From Deltaproteobacteria bacterium (GTDB lineage Bacteria > Myxococcota_A > Polyangia > Haliangiales > JADYYK01): a stretch of DNA of 64,000 nucleotides. The stretch is from positions 1 to 64,000 of the forward strand of contig JADYYK010000003.1 in assembly GCA_020853705.1 (NCBI GenBank), given 5' to 3'. Below, in pieces: positions 1 through 8,016 of this stretch. Numbering within the stretch: position 1 is the first letter of the stretch; each line of letters starts with the position of its first letter. A program made the translations under genes and the position numbers. The notes beneath the pieces are model-generated. The model was not told where the DNA came from. It saw only the letters and a program-made list of their open reading frames with translations, and did no database searches.

Positions 1-732
1 CCCGTCGCGTTCACCGAGAACGGAACGCCCTCCAGCGGACTGGCCATGACTGGCGCCAACAACGATGGTTCGGCCACGTCAAACTGCACCAACTGGACGA
101 CGACCTCGGGCAGCCTCATCGGCGGCACCGCCGACCGTGGCCCCGGCGGCTGGACGGGCGGCACCGGCTTTGGCTGCAGCGCGACCGGCTTTCCGATCTA
201 CTGCATGATGCGGACGAAGAACCCGGCCACCTTCACGCCGCAGACCTTCACCGGCAAGCGGGTCTTCATGACCAACACCCAGTTCACCCCGGGGTCGAGT
301 ACGGCCGATGCGGCCTGCATGGCGTCACGACCGGCGTCGATCACCAACGCCGTCCGCGCCCTGGTCGCCACCACCACGGCGCCTGCATCGTCGGTCCTGG
401 TCGCCGGCACCACCTACGTCCGCCTCGACGGGCAGCGCGTGGGCACCGGCACCCAGATCATCAACTTCGCGTCGACCCCTTTGCAGAGCGGCTTCTGGCA
501 GCTGGGCAACGGCACCTACCCCGATGACGCCCGTGTCTGGACTGGCAACTCGAACCTCACCACCGCCGGCACCCAGTCGAGCACCTGTGACAACTGGAGC
601 CAGGCCTCGGCCTCGTTCGTCGGCGGTCAGGGCTACTCGCCCTCCACCACTGGCCTGTTCTTCAACTTCACCACCCAGGCCTGCAACAGCACCGGCTTCT
701 TCGTCGGCTACCTGTACTGTGTCGAACAGTAG
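1..732 (+). CDS. DUF1554-domain secreted/surface protein, 5' end cut by the window edge
   Basis: The frame is open from base 1, so the N terminus lies outside the window; the first ATG inside (46) is probably internal. The visible 243 codons contain the tail of one DUF1554 domain (Cys-N-W, then Gly-rich, ending I-Y-C near residue 67) and a second, complete copy beginning at RVFMTN. That copy carries the family's spaced cysteines, the VWTG motif, C-D-N-W and the terminal L-Y-C-V-E-Q. DUF1554 belongs to the collagen endostatin/lectin-like fold and is common in Leptospira and Myxococcota exported proteins; no enzymatic role is established. The paired cysteines suggest disulphides outside the cytoplasm. 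No terminator hairpin is obvious before the next gene. Confidence 0.8.
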   Translation, partial: PVAFTENGTPSSGLAMTGANNDGSATSNCTNWTTTSGSLIGGTADRGPGGWTGGTGFGCSATGFPIYCMMRTKNPATFTPQTFTGKRVFMTNTQFTPGSSTADAACMASRPASITNAVRALVATTTAPASSVLVAGTTYVRLDGQRVGTGTQIINFASTPLQSGFWQLGNGTYPDDARVWTGNSNLTTAGTQSSTCDNWSQASASFVGGQGYSPSTTGLFFNFTTQACNSTGFFVGYLYCVEQ

Positions 733-801
733 TAGCCGGTTCATCCCGACCGTCCCCCCAGCCGTTTGACTTCACAGCCATAACCCTGGTTCCCTCTCAG
801 G

Positions 802-2298
802 GTGTCCCCGTCATCGTTTCAAAAGGTCGTCACTGCCCCGACCAGGCTCATCGGAATCGTCGTCCTTTGCATTCTCGGACGCAGTTCCGTCGGCACCGCA
901 GACACGATCGTCCTCGACGTAGGGCTCGTTGGCGAGCAGAGCGTGGCTGAGAACAGGCGCGTGCAGGGCCGGCTCGTCGAGCTTGGGTGTGTTGATCTCA
1001 GCGCTCTTGTCCAGCGAGTCGCGGCGACCGGATCGATCTCGGGCATGCTCCTCGACCAGGCCACCATCGATCAGCTGAGGTCGATGGTCGATCACGGATT
1101 TCGGACCTTTCAGCAAGGCCAGTTTGTCGAGGCAATCGCCGAGATCAACCGTGCGCTGGCGGGCTTTGCGGCGGCACCAGCGACCGTCGCCGAGAAGCAA
1201 GAGCTCCGCGATACCATCCTCCGCGCCCATGTGGGCCTGGCGCTTGCCCATAGCCGGCTGGGGCAGACCCAGCAGGTATCCACAGTCATCGGCGAGTTGA
1301 TACGTCTGTTCCCGGACCGTGAGGTCAGCCGGCGCGAGTATGGACCTGAGGCCCTCCAGCTCGTGAAGCAGGTCCGCGCGGAGCTCGATGGTGGTCTGCG
1401 GGGGGGCATCCACGTCGAAGTAACGGATGACCCCGGGGCAGTCGTCTTCGTGAATGAGCGCTACATCTCTGTTGGCAAGGCCGATCTGGGCAGTCTCATT
1501 CCGGGTACTTATCGCGTCTATGTGAGTGGTCGAAGGCGAGGCAGGGTCCACCTTGTCGATGTCAAGGGAGGTGAGACCGCATCGCTCCGCGTGAACCTCG
1601 AAGCCGAGGCCCTCCTCCAGGTGAGCGACACACGGGTCGCGTTGATCTTCCCTACGCAGGACGACGCGCTTCAGGGATTGGTCCGGGTGGGTTCCGCCGT
1701 TCGCGACTGGCTGGGGGCTGAGCGGGTGATCCTTCTGCACACGCAGCGGATCGAGCAGCGTAGGTTGCTCGTCGGTGTCCTGCTGGAGAGCGGCGCCGAC
1801 AAGCCGGTCCGAGAAGGCGCCGTCCTTGTTGGTGCGGCCCAGCCCGCGGACGCCGCCGCCCTGGCAGACCTCCTCGTCAACGGGACGGCCGCACCAGATG
1901 TGCTGACGGGAACGGCTCTGCGACCACAGCAGTCTCCGACGACCACTGCCAAACGGACGCTGACGTATCTGCCTGCCGAGCCATGGTACCGAGACAAGCT
2001 GGGGTGGGCCCTTCTCGCGACTGGTGTCGTCACTGCTGGAGTGGGAGGAGGGTTCCTGTGGAACGCCTCGACCGTCGAGAGCGACGCCGAGCGCACCGTT
2101 GACGAGTTCGCTCGACGGTCGCAGCTCGAACGAGCTGACGATCGCCGGCTCGCTGGGCTCGTCCTCTTGCCAGCGGGTGCAGCCATCGCGGTCCTGGGCG
2201 CCATCAAGCTCGCCGTCCCAGGCGAGCGGCGGGTTCGGCCTGAGCGCGTGTCCATCGTCGGGGGTGCGAACTTCCTCGGCCTGGCAGGTGCGTTTTGA
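802..2298 (+). CDS. PEGA-type envelope protein with TPR-like N-terminal half
   Basis: A 498-aa protein starting at GTG 802. The N terminus has a hydrophobic stretch (about residues 14-30) that reads as a signal peptide. Residues 85-190 are helical and resemble a TPR-like region. A PEGA-like beta segment follows (about 200-260, with VFVNERY and an R-V-H-L-V-D-V strand), and a transmembrane helix lies near residues 400-420. It is a clear paralogue of the protein at 39678-41150: both share the FPDRE motif, the Y-G-P-E motif and the V-F/I-NER segment at the same spacing. Its stop overlaps the TTG start of the next gene (TTGA), so the two are probably translationally coupled. Function is unknown; PEGA proteins usually act at the cell envelope. 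Confidence 0.72.
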   Translation: MSPSSFQKVVTAPTRLIGIVVLCILGRSSVGTADTIVLDVGLVGEQSVAENRRVQGRLVELGCVDLSALVQRVAATGSISGMLLDQATIDQLRSMVDHGFRTFQQGQFVEAIAEINRALAGFAAAPATVAEKQELRDTILRAHVGLALAHSRLGQTQQVSTVIGELIRLFPDREVSRREYGPEALQLVKQVRAELDGGLRGGIHVEVTDDPGAVVFVNERYISVGKADLGSLIPGTYRVYVSGRRRGRVHLVDVKGGETASLRVNLEAEALLQVSDTRVALIFPTQDDALQGLVRVGSAVRDWLGAERVILLHTQRIEQRRLLVGVLLESGADKPVREGAVLVGAAQPADAAALADLLVNGTAAPDVLTGTALRPQQSPTTTAKRTLTYLPAEPWYRDKLGWALLATGVVTAGVGGGFLWNASTVESDAERTVDEFARRSQLERADDRRLAGLVLLPAGAAIAVLGAIKLAVPGERRVRPERVSIVGGANFLGLAGAF

Positions 2299-5279
2299 CG
2301 GTTCGGGGAACGCTGGGTCTGGCGCTCGTGGCGTCCGTTCTGGGCTGCGGCAGAGCAAATGATGCCCGGGAGTGCGTGGTCGGGGTCTCGACTTGCCTCA
2401 AGGGCGGGGTCCCGGGCACGTGCCGCCTCTCCGACAGGTCGCCCCGCTACTGGTGCGCATATCCCGATGGCACCTGTGGCAGCGGTGAGCGCTGGGGCAT
2501 CGCGGCTGGCGATGGTGTCGCCGACGAGTGTCGCGGCGGCTCGAGTGACGGCGGCCTCGACGGCGGCGAGCTCTCGCTGACCTTCGATCCCACGACGCAC
2601 GACTTTGGCCCGCTCGCGCCTGGTGCTCAGTCGGCACCTCGCTCTTTCGTGCTGAAGAACCGCACAGGGACGCCGTTGGCGGCGGTTGCGATCACGCTCG
2701 AGGGCAGCGGCAAGGACGCCTTCGCACTGGTCGAGGACAACTGCAACGGGGCCGACCTCCCCGACCAGATGGACTGCAGCCTCAAGGTCTCATTTCGACC
2801 AATCTCTTCCGGAGTGATGCAGGCGAGCCTGAATGCGAACGTGGGTGGGCAGCACGCCGATTCGGCACTCACGGGCACCGGTGTCATTCCTGCGCGACTG
2901 GAGGCCGCGCCGACCGAGCATGACGTGGGCATGGTGGTTCAGGGTATGAGCAGCGGGGAGTACTTGTTCACGCTGACGAACCGAGGCGATGCCACGACCG
3001 GAGCGCTGACCACAGCGCTGGTGGGTGCCGACGCCAGCCAGTTCACGAAGACAGTCGACGAGTGTGCCGGCAGTTCCCTCGCTGGGGGTGCGACGTGCTC
3101 CATCCGCGGACGATTTTCGCCGACCTCGGTCGGCGACAAGACGGCCGGCATCGAGGTCATGGCCGCGCCAGGGGGGAGCCTCACCCTGGGCCTCAGGGGC
3201 CGAGGCCTCCAGGCCGGCACGCTCGGAGTTGACCGCACCATGTTGTCCTTCGGAGTTCGCCCGATCGGAACGATGAGCCCCGACGAGACCTTCGTCTTCT
3301 CGAATAGCGGCGCGGCCGCCACCGGTACGGTAGCCGTCAGCCTGAACAATCTGCCGGACTTCGATCTTGTTTCGAACGGCTGCGCGGGCACCATCGGGGC
3401 CGGGGCGAGTTGCATGATCAGAGTTCGGTTTGCGCCCGACACAGTTGGAAGCAAGATCGCATCATTGACCGTCTCCGCGACACCAGGAGGCAACGCGGTC
3501 GTATCGTTGACCGGATCTGGGACGGCGCGCCTCACGGTCGCGAAGACTGGCAACGGAACGGGGCGGGTGACCTCGAATCCGGCTGGCATCGACTGTGGCG
3601 GGACCTGCATGTTCGACAGCACGAGCGCGAGCGTGCGCCTGACAGCCATGCCGTCGGCAGGGTCGACCTGGATCGGATGGTCGGGTGCGGGCTGCAGCGG
3701 CGTCGGCAACTGCGATGTCGCCATGGATGCGGCAAAGACCGTCACTGCAGAGTTCAGCGACACGACGGCCCCCACGGTCATGGCGACGAATCCCACAGCA
3801 TCTGCCCTCAACGTCGAGCCGAGCGGGGCGATCTCGGTCACGTTTTCGGAGGACATCGATCCGACCACCGCCACGACGGCGAGCGTCGTCGTCCGGAGGG
3901 GTGGAGTCGCGTTGCTGGGCACTGTCGCCACGAGCGCGGGCATGGTCACCTTCACACCGACCGGTCCCATGCCTCTGCTCGGCCATCTGACGGTGACCGT
4001 CTCCACAATGATCAAGGACCTGGCCGGAAACAGCCTGGTTTCTCCCTATGTCTGGTCGTTCGATGTGCGCGACGGGATCTGGGGAGGGGCGACCGTCCTG
4101 AGTTCCAGCACGAGTGAGTTCGCCACATCGACCGTCAGTGCAAACGCGGCTGGTGTCATTGGATTGGTGTGGGTAGCCAATGATGGCACTCGAGGCAACG
4201 TCATGGGTGCGCGCTATGCGCGAGGCTCAGGCTGGAGTTCGGCCACCCCACTCGAGTCCGCAAACCAGGATGCCGATAGTCCACGTGTCGCAGTTGATGG
4301 CATGGGCAATGTCTTCGCCCTGTGGCGCCAGCAAGACGCGACGGGTCGGTACAGCATCTACGCCAGCCGCTTCGCAGCCGGCTCGGGATGGAGCGCCTCG
4401 CCCACTCTGGTCGAGACGGTCAACGGCACCCACGCGTCGGCCCCCTCAGTGGTCGCTGACAATGCCGGCAACGCTACCGCCGCCTGGGCCTTCGATGATG
4501 CCGCTGGAGGTGACCGAAGTGTCTACGCCAACCGGTACGTGGCAGGGGCTGGCTGGGGTACCGCGGCGCCCATCGAGAACTACCCTGCGAACCGGCCGGC
4601 CCAGGCCGTCATGCTCGCCGGGACCGGCGGCGGCAAGGCGATCGCCGTGTTCCAGGTCTTCGACGGCACCTTCGAGCGGATCCACGCCTCCACCTACCTG
4701 CCAGGCACAGGATGGGACACCGGAGGCTTCATCGAGAACGAGGGCTCCAACCAGGAGATGAATGGGTTCGGCGGCGCCATGGCGATGAACGCGAGCGGTG
4801 ACGGCCTCATCGTCTGGGGCAACGGAGCGAGCGAGGTCCGCGCTGTCCGCATCCAGAATGGAATCGGTCTGACACCAGGGGGACGGTTGGCGTCCACCTT
4901 CAGTCCTGCGGTCTGCGTCGACGGTGCGGCCAACGCCATCGTCACTGCCTCAGGGACCGGAGCTGTCGCCGCGAGACACACACTGGCGGGAGCCTTCGCA
5001 CCGCTGGATATCCTGGGCGCGTCCACGTCAGCGACCCCCGTCGTCTGCGATACCGATGGCAACGCCATTGCGGTCGTCTCGAACCCCAACATCCTGAGAG
5101 CGCATCGCTTCCGCGCCAGCACGCTGATGTGGGGCACGACGCCGACGACCATCGACAACATGACCGGCGTGGTCCCGGTTCTGTCCACGGTCGCGATCGA
5201 TGGCAGCGGGGTCGTGACCGCAGTCTGGGGACAGTTCGATGGGACTCGTTACAACCTGTACTTCAATCGCTTCGAGTAG
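2295..5279 (+). CDS. Large multi-domain surface lipoprotein (choice-of-anchor D/HYDIN-like, InlB-type repeat, Ig-like, beta-propeller-like)
   Basis: A 994-aa protein with a TTG start overlapping the preceding stop. A lipoprotein signal (V-L-G-C near residue 18) predicts lipid anchoring. Three ASH/HYDIN-like beta domains follow (about 94-193, 200-305, 309-408), each with a D-F-G or D-V-G opening, a Cys pair and an F-x-P-x-x-x-G strand. Next is a divergent InlB B-repeat with Cys pairs (about 409-487) and an Ig-like Big_5/SwmB domain (about 490-590, T-F-S-E-D-I-D). The C-terminal 400 residues contain repeated G-W-x3-P-L-E and A-V-D-G-x-G-N-x-x-A-x-W units resembling a beta-propeller. This is an adhesion or structural architecture; no catalytic residues were recognised. 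Confidence 0.75.
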   Translation: MTVRGTLGLALVASVLGCGRANDARECVVGVSTCLKGGVPGTCRLSDRSPRYWCAYPDGTCGSGERWGIAAGDGVADECRGGSSDGGLDGGELSLTFDPTTHDFGPLAPGAQSAPRSFVLKNRTGTPLAAVAITLEGSGKDAFALVEDNCNGADLPDQMDCSLKVSFRPISSGVMQASLNANVGGQHADSALTGTGVIPARLEAAPTEHDVGMVVQGMSSGEYLFTLTNRGDATTGALTTALVGADASQFTKTVDECAGSSLAGGATCSIRGRFSPTSVGDKTAGIEVMAAPGGSLTLGLRGRGLQAGTLGVDRTMLSFGVRPIGTMSPDETFVFSNSGAAATGTVAVSLNNLPDFDLVSNGCAGTIGAGASCMIRVRFAPDTVGSKIASLTVSATPGGNAVVSLTGSGTARLTVAKTGNGTGRVTSNPAGIDCGGTCMFDSTSASVRLTAMPSAGSTWIGWSGAGCSGVGNCDVAMDAAKTVTAEFSDTTAPTVMATNPTASALNVEPSGAISVTFSEDIDPTTATTASVVVRRGGVALLGTVATSAGMVTFTPTGPMPLLGHLTVTVSTMIKDLAGNSLVSPYVWSFDVRDGIWGGATVLSSSTSEFATSTVSANAAGVIGLVWVANDGTRGNVMGARYARGSGWSSATPLESANQDADSPRVAVDGMGNVFALWRQQDATGRYSIYASRFAAGSGWSASPTLVETVNGTHASAPSVVADNAGNATAAWAFDDAAGGDRSVYANRYVAGAGWGTAAPIENYPANRPAQAVMLAGTGGGKAIAVFQVFDGTFERIHASTYLPGTGWDTGGFIENEGSNQEMNGFGGAMAMNASGDGLIVWGNGASEVRAVRIQNGIGLTPGGRLASTFSPAVCVDGAANAIVTASGTGAVAARHTLAGAFAPLDILGASTSATPVVCDTDGNAIAVVSNPNILRAHRFRASTLMWGTTPTTIDNMTGVVPVLSTVAIDGSGVVTAVWGQFDGTRYNLYFNRFE

Positions 5280-5330
5280 CCGCGGCTCGCTCTGGCGTCT
5301 GCCTCCCCATGTGACCGCGCCAGGGCCCGC

Positions 5331-5359
5331 TTGACATCCCCGCCGCAACCTGGTGTTTT
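5331..5359 (+). promoter_or_regulatory. Predicted promoter for a leaderless small gene
   Basis: TTGACA at 5331-5336 is followed after 17 bp by TGTTTT at 5354-5359, and the GTG start codon lies 6 bp further on, at the expected transcription start. No Shine-Dalgarno sequence is present. The -35 is a perfect consensus; the -10 is weak. Confidence 0.5.
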
Positions 5360-5365
5360 CACACC

Positions 5366-5602
5366 GTGAGCATCCTCTCGGCTGACCGGAATCCGCGCGG
5401 GTTGCGCGACGAGTACAAGGCCTTCGTGGGCAAGAAGGTCATGATCGGGCTGCGCAGCTACCACTATGTGTCGTGCCGCGTGACCGGCCTCGACCCGCTG
5501 TACCTGGAGGTCACGGTGGCGGGCAAGGCGATGAAGATCCCGGTCGACGAGGTCGACAACATCGCCGAGGCCCCGGAGGCGCAGGCCGAGTACGTCAAGT
5601 AG
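5366..5602 (+). CDS. Small conserved-looking protein, possibly Sm-like beta barrel
   Basis: A 78-aa cytoplasmic protein starting at GTG 5366, directly downstream of a consensus promoter and therefore likely translated from a leaderless mRNA. After a short charged N terminus it alternates hydrophobic beta strands (K-K-V-M-I-G-L, C-R-V-T-G-L, L-Y-L-E-V-T-V, K-I-P-V-D-E-V). This pattern resembles the short SH3/LSm-like folds of small bacterial regulators, but I see no diagnostic motif, so the fold is inference. It has GC-rich third positions like its neighbours and stands alone between the large lipoprotein gene and a convergent enoyl-CoA hydratase. Confidence 0.6.
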   Translation: MSILSADRNPRGLRDEYKAFVGKKVMIGLRSYHYVSCRVTGLDPLYLEVTVAGKAMKIPVDEVDNIAEAPEAQAEYVK

Positions 5603-5645
5603 CGCCGCGCCCCCCGCACCACCGCCGCTGGCGTCGCCAGCAGCG

Positions 5646-6428
5646 CTACTTCCCGCTGAACTCGGCCTTGCGCTTCTCGTTGTAGGCCGCGATCCCCTCG
5701 ACCGCGTCGGCGCTCGCGAACAGCTGCTGCTGCAGCTCGCGCTCCAGCGCCAGGCCGGCGCCCAGCTCGACCTCCAGCCCCGACACCACCGCGCGCTTGA
5801 TCAGGCCGACCGCCTTGGCGGCCTTGCCGGGCGGCACGAACTGCTGCGCATACGCCGCGACCTGGCCCCAGAAGTCGTCCCCACTGAAGACCTCGTTGAC
5901 CAGGCCCAGCGCCCGCGCCGCCTCGACGTCCAGCGTGCGCCCGGTGACCATCAGCTCGGTCGCCCGCGCGCGCCCCAGCGCCCGCGCCAGTCGCTGGGTG
6001 CCGCCGGTGCCGGGCAGCACGCCCAGCGCGACCTCGGGCAGCCCCAGCTTGCCGGTGCCGGCGCGCGCCAGGCGCAGGTCGGCCGCCAGCGCGACCTCGA
6101 AGCCGCCGCCGACGCAGTGGCCCGAGATGGCCGCGATGACCAGCTTGGGCGTCTGCTCCAGGCGACACAGCGTCTCGTTGGCGTGCAGGCAGAAGTTGTA
6201 CTTGAAGGCCGGCGTGACCCGCCCCAGCATCGCGATGTCGGCCCCGGCGCAGAAGAACTTGTCCCCCGCGCCGCGCAGCACCAGCACGTGCACGGCCTCG
6301 TCCATGCGCGCGCGCAGGATGGCGGCGTCGAGCTCCTGCATCATCTCGTACGAGTAGGCGTTGGCCGGAGGGTTGCTCAGCGTCAGCGTCGCGACCCCCG
6401 CGGCCGCCTCGTAGGTGCACAGCGCCAT
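5646..6428 (-). CDS. Enoyl-CoA hydratase/isomerase family protein
   Basis: A 260-aa crotonase-fold protein, the usual length. It shows the CoA-binding and oxyanion-hole elements C-A-G-A-D-I (about residue 66) and G-H-C-V-G-G-G (about 107), then L-G-L-P-E-V with a Glu in the catalytic position and P-G-T-G-G-T-Q-R-L. Expected activity is hydration or isomerisation of enoyl-CoA esters in beta-oxidation or branched-chain/aromatic acid breakdown; the substrate cannot be read from sequence. I chose ATG 6428, five bases after the aldehyde dehydrogenase stop and preceded by a GGGG ribosome-binding element. A GTG at 6452 would overlap that gene. It is probably co-transcribed with the upstream dehydrogenase. 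Confidence 0.88.
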   Translation of the reverse strand: MALCTYEAAAGVATLTLSNPPANAYSYEMMQELDAAILRARMDEAVHVLVLRGAGDKFFCAGADIAMLGRVTPAFKYNFCLHANETLCRLEQTPKLVIAAISGHCVGGGFEVALAADLRLARAGTGKLGLPEVALGVLPGTGGTQRLARALGRARATELMVTGRTLDVEAARALGLVNEVFSGDDFWGQVAAYAQQFVPPGKAAKAVGLIKRAVVSGLEVELGAGLALERELQQQLFASADAVEGIAAYNEKRKAEFSGK

Positions 6429-6433
6429 CTTCG

Positions 6434-7867
6434 TCACCCCATCCTGACCCACACCGACTTGAGCTCGGTGTAGTGCTCGATGAACGAGCTGCCGAGCTCG
6501 CGCCCGACGCCGCTCTGCTTGTAGCCGCCGAACGGCGACGCGTTCTGGCTGTTCATGTAGGTGTTGACCCAGACCGTGCCGGCCTGGATGGCGTGCGCGA
6601 CCGCGTGCGCCTTGCCGATGTCACGCGTCCACACCGCCGCCGCCAGCCCATAGATGGTGTCGTTGGCGATCCGCGTCGCCTCCGCGACGTCGTCGAACGG
6701 GATCACGGACAGCACCGGGCCGAAGATCTCCTCGCGCGCGATGGTCATGTCGTTCCTGACCCCGGTGAACACCGTGGGCGGCACGAAGTAGCCCTTGTCG
6801 CCGACGCGCTCGCCGCCGACCTCGAGGCGCGCGCCCTCGGCCTTGCCCTTGGCGACATAGCCCAGCACCCGCTCCAGCTGCTGCTGCGATACCAGCGGGC
6901 CCATGCGGCTCTTGGGGCTGAGCGGATCGCCAGGCTGCATCTTGCTGGCGCCGTCGAGCAGCTTGGCCAGGAAGGCGTCATGCACCGAGCGCTCCAGCAG
7001 CAGGCGCGACCCCGCGGTGCAGACCTGGCCCTGGTTGTAGAAGATCCCGGTCAGCGCGCCGCGCACCGCCTGCTCGAGGTCGGCGTCGGCGAACACGATG
7101 TTGGGGCTCTTGCCGCCGAGCTCCAGGGTGACGCGCTTCAGCGTCGCCGCGGCCTCGCGCTGGATCAGCTTGCCGACCTCGGTCGACCCGGTGAAGGCGA
7201 TCTTGTTGACGCCCGGGTGGCGCACCAGCGCGGCGCCGGCCTCCTCGCCGAAGCCGGGCAGCACGTTGACGACGCCGGGCGGGAAGCCGACCTCCAGCGC
7301 CAGCTCGCCGAGGCGGATGGCCGTCAGCGGCGTCTGCTCGGCAGGCTTCAAGACCACGGTGTTGCCCGCGGCCAGCGCCGGGCCCAGCTTCCAGGCCGCC
7401 ATCAGGATAGGGAAGTTCCACGGTATGACGGCGCCGACCACGCCGACCGGCTCGCGCCGGGTGTAGTTCAGGAACGGCCCCGACACCGGGTTGACGTCAC
7501 CCTGGATCTTGTCGGCCCAGCCAGCGAAGTACTGGAAGCAGCGCGCCGCGCCCGGCACGTCGCCGCCGCTGGTGTCGCGGATGGTCTTGCCCGAGTCGCG
7601 CGTCTCCAGCTCGGCCAGCGCCTGGGTCTCGGCCAGCATGCGCTCGCCCAGCTTCCACAGCAGCTGCCCGCGGGCGGCGCCGTCCATGCTGGCCCACGGC
7701 CCCTTGTCCATGGCCGCGCGCGCGGCGGCGACGGCGCGCTCCACGTCCTCGGCGCCCGCGCGGGCGACCTCGGTCAGGGTCTCGCCGGTGGCCGGGTTCA
7801 GGGTCGGGAAGGTCTGCCCGGAGGCGGCCGGGACCGCGGCGCCATCGATGATCAGCCGGTTTTGCAT
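6434..7867 (-). CDS. NAD(P)-dependent aldehyde dehydrogenase
   Basis: A 477-aa ALDH-superfamily enzyme of normal length. Visible motifs are P-W-N-F-P (Asn 151), the K-P-A-E-Q cofactor segment (about 174), F-T-G-S-T-E-V-G (about 225), catalytic base E-L-G-G-K (Glu 249) and nucleophile Q-V-C-T-A-G (Cys 283), then E-I-F-G-P-V and S-P-F-G-G-Y-K-Q-S-G. These place it in the ALDH1/betaine-aldehyde-like group that oxidises aldehydes to acids. The start is ATG 7867, giving the canonical short N terminus; the frame is open further upstream but that extension is not conserved-looking. It precedes the enoyl-CoA hydratase by 5 bp, suggesting a two-gene catabolic operon. Confidence 0.93.
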   Translation of the reverse strand: MQNRLIIDGAAVPAASGQTFPTLNPATGETLTEVARAGAEDVERAVAAARAAMDKGPWASMDGAARGQLLWKLGERMLAETQALAELETRDSGKTIRDTSGGDVPGAARCFQYFAGWADKIQGDVNPVSGPFLNYTRREPVGVVGAVIPWNFPILMAAWKLGPALAAGNTVVLKPAEQTPLTAIRLGELALEVGFPPGVVNVLPGFGEEAGAALVRHPGVNKIAFTGSTEVGKLIQREAAATLKRVTLELGGKSPNIVFADADLEQAVRGALTGIFYNQGQVCTAGSRLLLERSVHDAFLAKLLDGASKMQPGDPLSPKSRMGPLVSQQQLERVLGYVAKGKAEGARLEVGGERVGDKGYFVPPTVFTGVRNDMTIAREEIFGPVLSVIPFDDVAEATRIANDTIYGLAAAVWTRDIGKAHAVAHAIQAGTVWVNTYMNSQNASPFGGYKQSGVGRELGSSFIEHYTELKSVWVRMG

Positions 7868-8016
7868 GGGCGCGAATGTACCCAGGAAGCCGGAATTTGT
7901 CCCCACCGCACGGATCTTTCGCCGGGCACCGAAATCTGCGAAAATAGTTGGTCGCGGCGGTACCTCGCCGCGGTGGAGGCCGCGTGGCCGTGGAACCAGG
8001 CAATGGGACGGCTCGG

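Noticed and set aside
811..2358. Long open frame antisense to the first PEGA gene (515 codons)
   Set aside because: High GC makes long antisense frames common; the plus-strand protein has a signal peptide, known domains and a paralogue.
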